Below are positions 1-6,574 of a stretch of 7,132 nt of DNA, in pieces. The stretch spans positions 1 through 7,132 of the forward strand of contig DASSJI010000232.1 in NCBI GenBank assembly GCA_035691285.1, written 5' to 3'. The DNA is from DATFEN01 sp035691285. Lineage in GTDB: Bacteria; Acidobacteriota; Vicinamibacteria; Fen-336. Within the stretch, counting starts at the first letter, position 1; every line of letters begins with the position of its first letter. The position numbers were made by a program, and so were the translations under genes. The notes beneath the pieces were generated by a model, which was not told the origin of the DNA, made no database searches, and saw nothing but the letters and a program-made list of their open reading frames with translations.

Positions 1-1386
1 CTCGTGGTACTCGTCCTCGGTGTTCACGGCCCACACGTCGTGCTTCTCTCCCAGGACGTTCCTGACCGCGAGCAGGGCCGTCAGCATCGCGTGGTCCTGG
101 TTGTTGTACTTGTGGAGGCCGTTGCGTCCGACCATCTGCAGGTTCTCGAAATCCAGCAGGTAATCGCGCAGCCGGTCAAGGTGCCGGCGGTAGGCGGGGT
201 CGTACACTGGGTAGGCCTTCTTCTGGCGCACCACGGCGGCGTCGAAGACGTCGCCCTCGGAAGCGAATCCCAGCTTGCCGATCTCCGCGCGGGCGATCTC
301 GACGAGCCGCGCGTCGGGCGTCGTCCACAGCCAGTCGCCCTCGTTGCAGAAGTACTCGAGGCCGAGACACGTCGTCCCCGGCTCCGGCACCATCGCGGCG
401 CTCCAGTTCCGGAAGTTCTGGATGCGTCCGACCAGCACCTCGGGCGTGTGGATGTAGATCCAGTTGTCCGGGAAGAGGTCGGCCTTGCGGATCATCAGCG
501 CCACGGTGATGAAGTCGCGGTAGCGAAGGGCTCGGGCCGCGTCCTGGATCTCCGGCGGAGCGGGCGGGTCGAGGCCGAGCACCAGCTCCGGCAGGGGCAT
601 GCTGGCGATGAAGTCCGTGCCCTCGACCACCTCCTCCGTCGCGCCGTGGCGGGTCACGACGGCGTCGACGCGGAAGGCCGTCCTCCGGATCCCCACGACC
701 CGTCGCTCGAGGCGCACCTCGTGGCCGCCGCGCCCGAGGATCACCGCCATGCGCTCCCACAGCATTCCCGGCCCGCGCTCGGGATAGCGGAACTCCTCGA
801 CCAGGCTGCGAGGACGCTCTCGGCCCGGCAGGAGGGAGCTGAGGATCGCGCTGCCCAGGGTCAGCGTCTTGATGCGCTGCGCTCCCCACTCGGCGCGGAT
901 CTCCGTGCACGGCAGGCCCCAGACCTTCTCGGTGTAGGTCTTGAAGAACATCAGGAACAGCCGGCGGCCGAAGCGGTTCGACATCCAGCTCTCGAGGTTG
1001 TCCTCGGGCCGCAGCGGGAAGAGCTGCTTGCGGAGATACGAGAGGATCACCCAGGCGCTCTCGAAGAGCCCCAGCTTCCAGAGCGCCTCGAACGGCTTCA
1101 GGGGGTAGTGGAAGAAGCTCCCGCGGTAGAGGATGCGGGACAGGCGCCGCACCCGGAGGAACCTGTCCTCCATCACCTCCCTCCAGATCGCCTGCACCTC
1201 CGGAATCTTGGTGAAGAAGCGGTGGCCGCCGACGTCGAACAGGTATCCCTTGTACGCGACGGTTCGCGCGTGGCCGCCGACCTGCGTGTCCTGCTCGAGG
1301 ACCACGCTCGACACGCCCGCCTTCATCAGGGCGTACGCGGCAGTGAGCCCGGCGGGTCCACCGCCGATGATCACGACTCTCTTCAT
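1..1386 (-). CDS. UDP-galactopyranose mutase-like FAD/NAD(P)-binding oxidoreductase, C-terminus outside the window
   Basis: The visible part is 462 codons and stays open to the window edge, so the stop is missing. The N-terminus is a textbook FAD-binding Rossmann fold: MKRVVIIGGGPAGLTAAY with GxGxxG at residues 8-13, Glu31 at the end of the second strand for the ADP ribose, then GGHARTV (37-43). FDVGGHRFFTK (50-60) and, near the end, GRNGLHKYNNQDHAM (420-434) are typical of the UDP-galactopyranose mutase/protoporphyrinogen-oxidase-like superfamily often annotated only as NAD(P)/FAD-dependent oxidoreductase. No signal peptide is seen, so it is probably cytoplasmic. Members often sit near cell-surface glycan genes, but the relevant flank is outside the window and the substrate cannot be named. 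The start is set by the fold beginning directly at Met1. There is no Shine-Dalgarno, because the tRNA-Leu CCA end lies 3 nt upstream. Confident in superfamily; reaction unknown. Confidence 0.9.
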   Translation of the reverse strand, partial: MKRVVIIGGGPAGLTAAYALMKAGVSSVVLEQDTQVGGHARTVAYKGYLFDVGGHRFFTKIPEVQAIWREVMEDRFLRVRRLSRILYRGSFFHYPLKPFEALWKLGLFESAWVILSYLRKQLFPLRPEDNLESWMSNRFGRRLFLMFFKTYTEKVWGLPCTEIRAEWGAQRIKTLTLGSAILSSLLPGRERPRSLVEEFRYPERGPGMLWERMAVILGRGGHEVRLERRVVGIRRTAFRVDAVVTRHGATEEVVEGTDFIASMPLPELVLGLDPPAPPEIQDAARALRYRDFITVALMIRKADLFPDNWIYIHTPEVLVGRIQNFRNWSAAMVPEPGTTCLGLEYFCNEGDWLWTTPDARLVEIARAEIGKLGFASEGDVFDAAVVRQKKAYPVYDPAYRRHLDRLRDYLLDFENLQMVGRNGLHKYNNQDHAMLTALLAVRNVLGEKHDVWAVNTEDEYHE

Positions 1387-1389
1387 GGT

Positions 1390-1476
1390 TGGTGCGGGCG
1401 GAGGGACTTGAACCCCCACGGGTGTTACCCCACCTGATCCTAAGTCAGGCGCCTATGCCTGTTCGGCTACGCCCGC
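1390..1476 (-). tRNA. tRNA-Leu, anticodon TAG, CCA encoded
   Basis: This is a complete cloverleaf read on the minus strand. The 7-bp acceptor stem is GCGGGCG (1476-1470) with CGCCCGC (1400-1394), followed by discriminator A and a genome-encoded CCA (1392-1390). The D-arm has a 3-bp GCC/GGC stem and a large loop containing GG, as in leucine tRNAs. The anticodon stem is CCTGA/TCAGG and its loop CTTAGGA places anticodon TAG at 1442-1440. The long class II variable arm (stem GGGT/ACCC) supports Leu. The T-arm is GGGGG-TTCAAGT-CCCTC with one G-U pair. It reads CUA, plus CUG by wobble. The start codon of the FAD oxidoreductase follows 3 nt after CCA, so the two may share a transcript. No convincing -35/-10 pair stands out upstream; the best -10 guess is TATCGT at 1505-1500. 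Confidence 0.97.
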
Positions 1477-1512
1477 GGTCGGAATCCGTTCGCAAGCTTA
1501 CGATAGAATCCC

Positions 1513-1541
1513 GCGGTTTTCCGGAAGAGCCGGAGGTCCGC
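1513..1541 (+). promoter_or_regulatory. Hairpin that buries the amine oxidase Shine-Dalgarno; fourU RNA-thermometer-like candidate
   Basis: The arms GCGGTTTTCCGG (1513-1524) and CCGGAGGTCCGC (1530-1541) pair over 12 positions around the loop AAGAG. There are nine Watson-Crick pairs, two G-U pairs and one U-U mismatch. The Shine-Dalgarno core GGAGG (1532-1536) is wholly in the 3' arm, and the run UUUU (1517-1520) lies opposite AGGU, the arrangement seen in fourU thermometers. It ends 2 nt before the start codon. Whether the mRNA includes the 5' arm depends on the unmapped transcription start: a weak -10-like TAGAAT at 1504-1509 would start RNA near 1516 and keep only the upper stem. Formation and temperature response are inference. 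Confidence 0.5.
1531..1537 (+). promoter_or_regulatory. Ribosome binding site of the copper amine oxidase
   Basis: CGGAGGT is a strong anti-16S match. From GGAGG there are 7 nt to GTG (1544), 10 to TTG (1547) and 13 to ATG (1550). This favours GTG, with ATG as the fallback; the choice changes only two residues. The site sits inside the 3' arm of the hairpin at 1513-1541. Confidence 0.75.
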
Positions 1542-1543
1542 CA

Positions 1544-3457
1544 GTGTTGATGGCATTGCTCGTCGCCGCGTCCGCGCTTCATCCCCTCGACGCCCTCACG
1601 TCCGCCGAGCACTGGGCGATCCGTGAGGCCGTCCGCTCCGACGCGCGCTTCGAGGGCGAGCTGCGCGTGGCGTCCGTCGAGCTCCGCGAGCCGCCCAAGG
1701 CCGAGGTGCTCGCCTGGAGCGCCGGCAAGCCGTTCCGGCGCGAGGCCAAGGTCGTCTTGTCGCGCGGCCTGCGCACGATCGAGGCGTTCGTGGACATCGG
1801 CGCGGGGCGCGTCACCACCTGGCGCGAGATTCCGGGCGCGGTGGCGAGCATCGTCGAGAGCGAGCAGCAGGCGGCCCAGCAGCTCGCGACGTCCGACGAA
1901 CGCGTGCTCGCCGGCCTCAAGAGCCGCGGCATCACGGACCTGGAGACCGTCAAGTGCTACGCGATCGCCCCCGGCTACTTCGGGACGCCCGAGGAGGACG
2001 GCAGGAAGATCGGCCTCGTGCGCTGCTGGGATCGGCGCGGCACGTACAACGCCGACGCGCGCCCGATCGAAGGGCTGTACGCGATCGTGGACCTCGCGGC
2101 CTCGAAGGTGGTGCGGGTGATCGACGGCATCCGGGCGCCGGTCGCGGGCGGCGCCGTCGACACCGATCGCGAGGCGCTGGGCCCGCCGCGAGCGCAGGCT
2201 CCGATGCGCGTCGAGCAGCCGGCCGGCCCCGGCCTTCGCCTCTCCGGCGGGCTCGTCGAATGGCAGAGCTGGCGCTTCCACATGCGCCTCGAGGCGCGCC
2301 GCGGGCTCGTGCTGTCGCTCGTCCGCCATCTCGACGGGGCCAGGGAACGGTCGGTGATGTACCAGGGGGCCCTCTCGGAGATCTTCGTGCCCTACATGGA
2401 CCCCGACGAGAGCTGGTACAACTCGACGTTCCTCGACGTCGGCGAGTACACCGCCGACGGCGTGCTGAGCGCCATGGAGCCGGGCGAGGACTGCCCGTCC
2501 GAGGCCGTGATGCTCGACGGGATCGTGGCCGACGAGCAGGGCGTTCCGCAGCCGCGCAGGAACGTGGCCTGCGTGTTCGAGCGCGAGGGGGGCATCGTGG
2601 CCTGGCGCCACCTGAACTGGTTGACGCGCACGATCGACGCGCGGCGCGGACGCGAGCTGGTGGTCCGGGCCATCGGCAACTTCGGCAACTACGACTACGT
2701 CTTCGACTGGGTGTTCCAGCAGGACGGCAGCCTGCGGGTCGTCGTCGGCTCGACGGGCGTCGTCAACGTGAAGGGAGCGCAGAGCCGCACCGCCGCCGAC
2801 GCGGGGGCGCCCTCCGAGGCGGCCTACGGCCGCTTCGTGGCCGGGAACACGATCGCCGTGAACCACGACCACTTCTTCTGCTTCAGGCTCGATCTCGACG
2901 TCGACGGCCCGCAGAACAGCTTCGTGATCGACCGGCTCGTCACGAAGCGCTTGCCAGAGGGCTCGCTCCGCAAGAGCCTGTGGACGGTGGAATCGCGGAC
3001 CGCGCGCAGCGAGCGGGAGGCGCAGCTCGGACGGCACGAGCCCGGGCTCTGGCGCTTCGTCAACCCCGGGGTGAAGGGGCCCATGGGCTATCCCGTGAGC
3101 TACCAGGTCCGCGCCGGACATGGCGCAGACTCGCTCCTCTCCGACGACGACTGGCCCCAGCGCCGCGCGGGCTTCACCCGCCATGCGCTGTGGGTCACGC
3201 CCTACCGTCCGGACGAGCGCTTCGCCGCCGGCGACTACCCGACGCAGAGCCGCGGCGGGGACGGCCTGCCGGCCTGGACGGCCGCCGACCGGCCGCTCGA
3301 GAACGCGGATCTCGTGGCCTGGTACACCGTCGGCATGCACCACGTGGTCCGGGCCGAGGACTGGCCCGTCATGCCGGTCGTCTGGCACGACTTCGAGATC
3401 CGCCCGTTCGACTTCTTCGCTCGCAACCCGGCCCTCGACATCCCCGCAGCCCGCTGA
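1544..3457 (+). CDS. Copper-containing primary-amine oxidase (topaquinone enzyme)
   Basis: This 637-residue enzyme should oxidatively deaminate a primary amine to aldehyde, NH3 and H2O2, using Cu(II) and a self-made topaquinone. The length matches bacterial family members (about 640). After a 12-residue hydrophobic start, HPLDALTSAEHW opens the first N-terminal domain (N2), followed by N3 and the large catalytic beta-sandwich domain from about residue 230. Every catalytic element is present: base Asp298 in STFLDVGEY, topaquinone precursor Tyr383 in GNYDY, and copper ligands His441 and His443 (NHDHFFCFRLDLDVDG) and His600 (MHHVVRAEDWPVMP). Cys317 and Cys343 sit where the family has a conserved disulfide. 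The RAED replaces the more usual RPED. The substrate (phenethylamine, tyramine, histamine or other) cannot be read from the sequence. It is first in an apparent two-gene operon with aminopeptidase P, and its ribosome binding site is within a hairpin. Export is uncertain because the leader is very short and uncharged. Confidence 0.96.
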   Translation: MLMALLVAASALHPLDALTSAEHWAIREAVRSDARFEGELRVASVELREPPKAEVLAWSAGKPFRREAKVVLSRGLRTIEAFVDIGAGRVTTWREIPGAVASIVESEQQAAQQLATSDERVLAGLKSRGITDLETVKCYAIAPGYFGTPEEDGRKIGLVRCWDRRGTYNADARPIEGLYAIVDLAASKVVRVIDGIRAPVAGGAVDTDREALGPPRAQAPMRVEQPAGPGLRLSGGLVEWQSWRFHMRLEARRGLVLSLVRHLDGARERSVMYQGALSEIFVPYMDPDESWYNSTFLDVGEYTADGVLSAMEPGEDCPSEAVMLDGIVADEQGVPQPRRNVACVFEREGGIVAWRHLNWLTRTIDARRGRELVVRAIGNFGNYDYVFDWVFQQDGSLRVVVGSTGVVNVKGAQSRTAADAGAPSEAAYGRFVAGNTIAVNHDHFFCFRLDLDVDGPQNSFVIDRLVTKRLPEGSLRKSLWTVESRTARSEREAQLGRHEPGLWRFVNPGVKGPMGYPVSYQVRAGHGADSLLSDDDWPQRRAGFTRHALWVTPYRPDERFAAGDYPTQSRGGDGLPAWTAADRPLENADLVAWYTVGMHHVVRAEDWPVMPVVWHDFEIRPFDFFARNPALDIPAAR

Positions 3458-3459
3458 TC

Positions 3460-3466
3460 AAGGAGG
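3460..3466 (+). promoter_or_regulatory. Ribosome binding site of aminopeptidase P
   Basis: AAGGAGG lies 4 nt before ATG 3471 and just after the amine oxidase stop (3455-3457). Small flanking repeats, TGATC (3455-3459) and GATCG (3466-3470), could form a 5-bp hairpin displaying AAGGAG in its loop. That would keep the site accessible, unlike the upstream gene's site. The strength and spacing fix the start of the peptidase gene. Confidence 0.8.
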
Positions 3467-3470
3467 ATCG

Positions 3471-4862
3471 ATGCTGCCCCTCGCCCTGCTCGCCCTCGCG
3501 GCGTCGCCGCTGCCGGGCCCGCCGCCGAAGCCCGGCCCGGAGTTCTTCGCCGCCCACAGGCAGCGTGTCATCGAGCGGCTGCCGGCAGGCGCCGTGGCGG
3601 TGTTCCGCTCGGCGCCCGAGACCTCGGTCGAGACGACGCCCGACCCGTACCGCCAGGACTCCACGTTCTGGTGGCTGACCGGCTTCGGCGAGCCCAACTC
3701 GGTGGCCGTGCTGCGCAAGGACGCCGCGGCAGGGCCGCGCTACGTCCTCTTCGTGCCGCCTCGCGATCCGGCGGCCGAGCAGTGGACGGGCTGGCGCGCC
3801 GGCGCCGAGGGCGCCCGGAAGGACCATCGGGCCGACGAGGCGTTCACGAACGACGAGCTGTGGAAGAAGCTGCCCGAGCTTTGGGCCGGTGCGCGCGCCC
3901 TGGTCGTCTCCGACGGCGGCGACGCGGCCTTCCGGGCGAAGCTCGTCGAGGCCTGGGCGCCGGGCGATCCGAACGCCACGGAGGTGCGCCCGGTCGTGGA
4001 CGCCGCGCCGATCGTGGGCCAGCTCCGGCTCGTCAAGGACGCCGCGGAGGTCGCTCTCCTCAGGCACGCGGCCCGGCTCTCGGCGGAGGCCCACGTCGCG
4101 GCCATGCGCGTCACCCGGCCCGGCGCCCACGAATACACGCTGAAGGGCGCCATGGTCGGGACGTGCCTTTCCGGCGGCGCTGCGCGCATGGCGTATCCGC
4201 CCATCGTGGGCGGCGGCCGCAACTCGGTGATCCTCCATTACGAGCCCGCCGACGCGCCGCTCGAGCCCGGCGCCATGATCGTGAACGACACTGCTTGCGA
4301 GTACGGCATGTACGCCGCGGACGTGACGCGCAGCTATCCCGTCTCCGGCCGCTTCTCGCCCGAGCAGCGCGCGATCTACGACATCGTGCTGCAGGCCCAG
4401 AAGGCGGGCTTCGCGAAGGTGCGGCCGGGCGCGGCGTTCCGCGACGTGCACCAGGCGACGGCCGAGGTCGTGGTCGACGGGCTGCTGAAGCTCGGGCTCC
4501 TCGCGGGGGACCGGGGCGAGGTCCTCGAGAAGCGCGCGTACCAGAAGCTCTATCCCCACGGCTCGTCCCACTGGATCGGGATGAACGTCCACGACGTCGG
4601 CAGCTACGGCTATCCCGAGGGCGTGGACCGCCTGGAGCGGTACGGCAAGGCCATGACGAGGCTCGAGCCCGGGATGCTGCTCACCGTCGAGCCGGGGATC
4701 TACGTCCCCGAGGCCCCCGCCGTCGACAGGAAGTGGTGGAACCTCGGCGTGCGCATCGAGGACGTCGTGCTCGTGACCGCCGACGGCATGGAGTGCCTGT
4801 CGTGCTCCGCCCCGCGCGAGGTCCCGGACGTCGAGAAGGAGATCGCCGCCAGGGGCAGGTAG
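3471..4862 (+). CDS. pepP: Xaa-Pro aminopeptidase (aminopeptidase P, M24B peptidase)
   Basis: This 463-residue metallopeptidase should remove the N-terminal residue from peptides with proline in second position. Residues 1-12 are hydrophobic, then a Pro-rich linker (13-23), then the aminopeptidase-P N-terminal domain (about 24-165) with the family block YRQDSTFWWLTGFGEPN (60-76). The pita-bread catalytic domain follows from about 190. All five dinuclear-metal ligands are visible: Asp273 and Asp284 (NDTACEYGMYAADVTRSYPV), His367 (HGSSHWIGMNVHDVG), Glu407 (LTVEPGIYV) and Glu430 (VRIEDVVLV). His363 and His374 match the extra active-site histidines of E. coli PepP. An open reading frame extends upstream to 3120, but that part is an out-of-frame shadow of the amine oxidase; the ATG with AAGGAGG is the start. 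It lies 13 nt after the amine oxidase gene, so it is probably co-transcribed. The leader hints at export, but without basic residues this is unsure. Confidence 0.96.
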   Translation: MLPLALLALAASPLPGPPPKPGPEFFAAHRQRVIERLPAGAVAVFRSAPETSVETTPDPYRQDSTFWWLTGFGEPNSVAVLRKDAAAGPRYVLFVPPRDPAAEQWTGWRAGAEGARKDHRADEAFTNDELWKKLPELWAGARALVVSDGGDAAFRAKLVEAWAPGDPNATEVRPVVDAAPIVGQLRLVKDAAEVALLRHAARLSAEAHVAAMRVTRPGAHEYTLKGAMVGTCLSGGAARMAYPPIVGGGRNSVILHYEPADAPLEPGAMIVNDTACEYGMYAADVTRSYPVSGRFSPEQRAIYDIVLQAQKAGFAKVRPGAAFRDVHQATAEVVVDGLLKLGLLAGDRGEVLEKRAYQKLYPHGSSHWIGMNVHDVGSYGYPEGVDRLERYGKAMTRLEPGMLLTVEPGIYVPEAPAVDRKWWNLGVRIEDVVLVTADGMECLSCSAPREVPDVEKEIAARGR

Positions 4863-4866
4863 CCCT
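4852..4866. terminator. Weak hairpin across the convergent stop codons
   Basis: GGGGC (4852-4856) and GCCCT (4862-4866) can form a 5-bp stem (one G-U pair) with loop AGGTA. It spans the aminopeptidase stop and touches the stop codon of the convergent proteinase gene. There is no T-run on either side, so it is not a classical intrinsic terminator. It is listed only because there is no other room for one between the two genes. Confidence 0.2.
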
Positions 4867-5873
4867 CAGCGGATGTGGAACTTGGTCTTGACGACGCGCC
4901 CGTTGCGGCGCACCGCCCGGTACCACGACGACAGGTCGTTCATGGGTACGAAGCGCCGCTCCTCCTTGCGGTAGTGCCAGTCCTTCTCGACCTGATAGAA
5001 GACCTGGAGCCCGCGCCGCTCGAGGATGTTGGTGATCTCGTTGTCGTGGTGGTTCTCCGCGTCGTAGTCGGTGATGGCGCGCTGTCCCATCTCGGAATAG
5101 GCGAGGTTCAGCTCCTGCAGTAGCTGGTCGGTCTCGGGGTCGAGGTCCTCCACGGTCAGGCCCAGGCGCCGCGCCTCGCGGCTCGTGATCGGGTACTGGT
5201 GGGCGGGGTAGTCGTAGTTCAGCCGTCGCGCGATGGCGTCGGCCTTCCGCCGGTCGCGCATGTGGTAGCCGAGGATCTCGCGGCACAGCATGAGCGACAG
5301 GCTGCTGGCCCGGTCCAGGGCGCCGATCACGAGCGGATGGAGGTACTTGTAGAGCTCCTGATGCGGATGGACGGAGCCCTTCGGCGCGTGCTCCTTCCAC
5401 AGCCGGGTCACGCGGTCGACCTCGTCGTTGCTGACGGGCACGAGGTTGTTCGTGTGGTCGAGGGGCGAGAGGTCGTGCTCGAGGGACGTGTCGACCGCGG
5501 TGAGGTAGGAGAGCGGACCCATGGCGATCGTGTCGGCGCCCAGGGCCAGCATGGTCGCGGCGGAGGCGCAGTTGAGGGGCGCCATCACCGTGAGGCGCCG
5601 CCCGTGCCGCCGCAGCAGGTGCACGAGGCGCAGGGCCGCCATGCCGCTGCCGCCGTCCGACTTGACGAACAGCGCCAGCCGCTGTCGGGGCCCCACACCG
5701 CGCAGGACCTCCTGGAGAGCCATCACGTCGTTGTCGCAGACGGAACCGCTCGTGCTCGTCCAGTAGGTGAGGAAGGTGCCGCGCACCCGTGGCTCGAGGC
5801 GGGCGATCAGCCGCTGGGTCTTGTCGTAGAGCAGGGGCGGCGTCTTGACGCGGCGTCGCGCCCGGCGTGGCAT
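4866..5873 (-). CDS. SDH-family Clp-fold serine proteinase
   Basis: This 335-residue protein resembles the SDH_sah family (formerly DUF114), whose members are serine proteinases distantly related to ClpP and SppA. KSDGGSGMAALRLVHLLR (71-88) fits the Gly-rich oxyanion segment, and NCASAATMLALGADTIAMG (101-119) carries the likely nucleophile Ser104 at the start of the helix, as in ClpP-fold enzymes. The family is described with Ser, Asp and His; candidates after it include Asp128, His133, Asp134 and His140, but I cannot assign them. The first ten residues are strikingly basic (MPRRARRRVK) with no following hydrophobic segment, so I expect a soluble cytoplasmic enzyme, possibly binding nucleic acid. 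The C-terminal 190 residues are rich in charged residues and lack a recognised motif. The ATG lies 7 nt after the SRAP stop. GAGG (5882-5879) overlaps that TGA and is 5 nt from the ATG, which suggests translational coupling. The substrate is unknown. Confidence 0.85.
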   Translation of the reverse strand: MPRRARRRVKTPPLLYDKTQRLIARLEPRVRGTFLTYWTSTSGSVCDNDVMALQEVLRGVGPRQRLALFVKSDGGSGMAALRLVHLLRRHGRRLTVMAPLNCASAATMLALGADTIAMGPLSYLTAVDTSLEHDLSPLDHTNNLVPVSNDEVDRVTRLWKEHAPKGSVHPHQELYKYLHPLVIGALDRASSLSLMLCREILGYHMRDRRKADAIARRLNYDYPAHQYPITSREARRLGLTVEDLDPETDQLLQELNLAYSEMGQRAITDYDAENHHDNEITNILERRGLQVFYQVEKDWHYRKEERRFVPMNDLSSWYRAVRRNGRVVKTKFHIR

Positions 5874-5878
5874 CGCCG

Positions 5879-5882
5879 CCTC
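5879..5882 (-). promoter_or_regulatory. Shine-Dalgarno of the Clp-fold proteinase overlapping the SRAP stop
   Basis: Read on the minus strand, TGAGGCGGCG-ATG contains the SRAP stop TGA (5883-5881). The GAGG starts inside that stop and lies 5 nt before the proteinase ATG. Ribosomes ending SRAP translation would be delivered directly to the next start. Confidence 0.6.
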
Positions 5883-6555
5883 AGGCCGGGAGCGGCTGGG
5901 CGCAGTCCGGCGAGTCGGTGGCGGCGTTGTTCACGGCCGGTCCGACCCGCGTGACGGTCAGCGCCTGGGGCGGGCACGGCCGCAGGATCGGCCTCAGCAC
6001 GCCCACCCTGCGCAGGTCCGGGTCCAGCCAGCGGTTCCAGTCGTCGGGCTCCAGGATCACCGGCATGCGGTCGTGGATCTCCCGCAGCTTGTCATTGGGC
6101 TCCGTGGTCACGATCGTGCACGTGCCTTCGACCCCGGGTTGGCGGCCCGCCGGGGGCTCCCACAGCCCGGCCAGGGCGAAGGGCCTTCCGTCCGCGCGCC
6201 GGACGAGGAAGGCCTCCTTGGCGCCGTTCACATGGCGCCACTCGTAGAACCCGTCGGCCGGCACCAGGCAGCGGCGCCGCTCGAACGGCTCGCGGAAGGC
6301 CGACTTGTCCGTCAGGGACTCGGCGCGGGCGTTGATGAGCAGGGTGCGGCCGCGCGGCTCCTTCGACCAGACCGGAACGAGCCCCCAGCGCAGCAGCGAC
6401 ATCGACTTCGGCGCGCCGGCAGGGATGCGGCGGACGACGGCGATGGGCTGCGTCGGTGCGATGTTGTAGCGCGGCGGGAGGTCCGGGGGCTCGTCGAGGC
6501 CGAAGGTCTCGGCCAGGGTCTCACCGGGTGTGGTCAGTGTGAAACGACCGCACAT
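5881..6555 (-). CDS. yedK: SOS response-associated peptidase (SRAP, YedK/HMCES family)
   Basis: This 224-residue SRAP protein should shield abasic sites in single-stranded DNA by linking its Cys2 to the open sugar as a thiazolidine, after autoproteolytic removal of Met1. Length and motifs are standard: MCGRFTL at the start with Cys2, YNIAPTQ (30-36), WGLVPVW (57-63), INARAES with Asn75, CLVPADGFYEW with Glu105, and EIHDRMPVIL with His161, matching the catalytic Asn, Glu and His of E. coli YedK. Because Cys must directly follow Met, the start is certain although no Shine-Dalgarno is visible upstream. It lies 28 nt after the cytochrome gene and 7 nt before the proteinase gene on the same strand. 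I found no LexA box next to it, so SOS control is not shown here. A -10-like TACGAT (6569-6564) 8 nt before the ATG would allow a leaderless transcript, but it has no good -35. Confidence 0.97.
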   Translation of the reverse strand: MCGRFTLTTPGETLAETFGLDEPPDLPPRYNIAPTQPIAVVRRIPAGAPKSMSLLRWGLVPVWSKEPRGRTLLINARAESLTDKSAFREPFERRRCLVPADGFYEWRHVNGAKEAFLVRRADGRPFALAGLWEPPAGRQPGVEGTCTIVTTEPNDKLREIHDRMPVILEPDDWNRWLDPDLRRVGVLRPILRPCPPQALTVTRVGPAVNNAATDSPDCAQPLPA

Positions 6556-6574
6556 GTGGCGAGATCGTAACCCA

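Noticed and set aside
4..1437. Plus-strand 477-codon open frame opposite the FAD oxidoreductase
   Set aside because: It is antisense to a gene with clear Rossmann motifs, runs through the tRNA, and its translation is low-complexity His/Val/Arg/Ala-rich, as expected of a high-GC shadow frame.
1390..1476. Integration site or genomic-island boundary at the tRNA-Leu
   Set aside because: The tRNA is intact, and I see no integrase, no second copy of its 3' end in the window and no shift in composition on either side.
1477..1512. Sigma70-type promoters in the divergent spacer
   Set aside because: TAGAAT (1504-1509, plus) and TATCGT (1505-1500, minus) resemble -10 elements, but neither has an acceptable -35 at 16-18 bp, so I do not annotate them as promoters.
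1445..3388. Minus-strand 647-codon open frame opposite the amine oxidase
   Set aside because: The opposite strand encodes a complete amine oxidase with all catalytic residues. The antisense translation shows no recognisable domain and is compositionally biased.
3120..3470. N-terminal extension of aminopeptidase P into the amine oxidase gene
   Set aside because: These codons are the amine oxidase gene in another frame. A strong Shine-Dalgarno precedes ATG 3471, and family homology begins after it.
1954..3678. Plus-strand 574-codon frame overlapping the amine oxidase and peptidase genes
   Set aside because: Out of frame with two confirmed genes, and the Arg-rich translation is typical of a frame shift in GC-rich coding DNA.
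3369..4592. Minus-strand 407-codon frame opposite aminopeptidase P
   Set aside because: Shadow of a well-supported M24 gene; Arg/Ala/Gly-rich with no motif.
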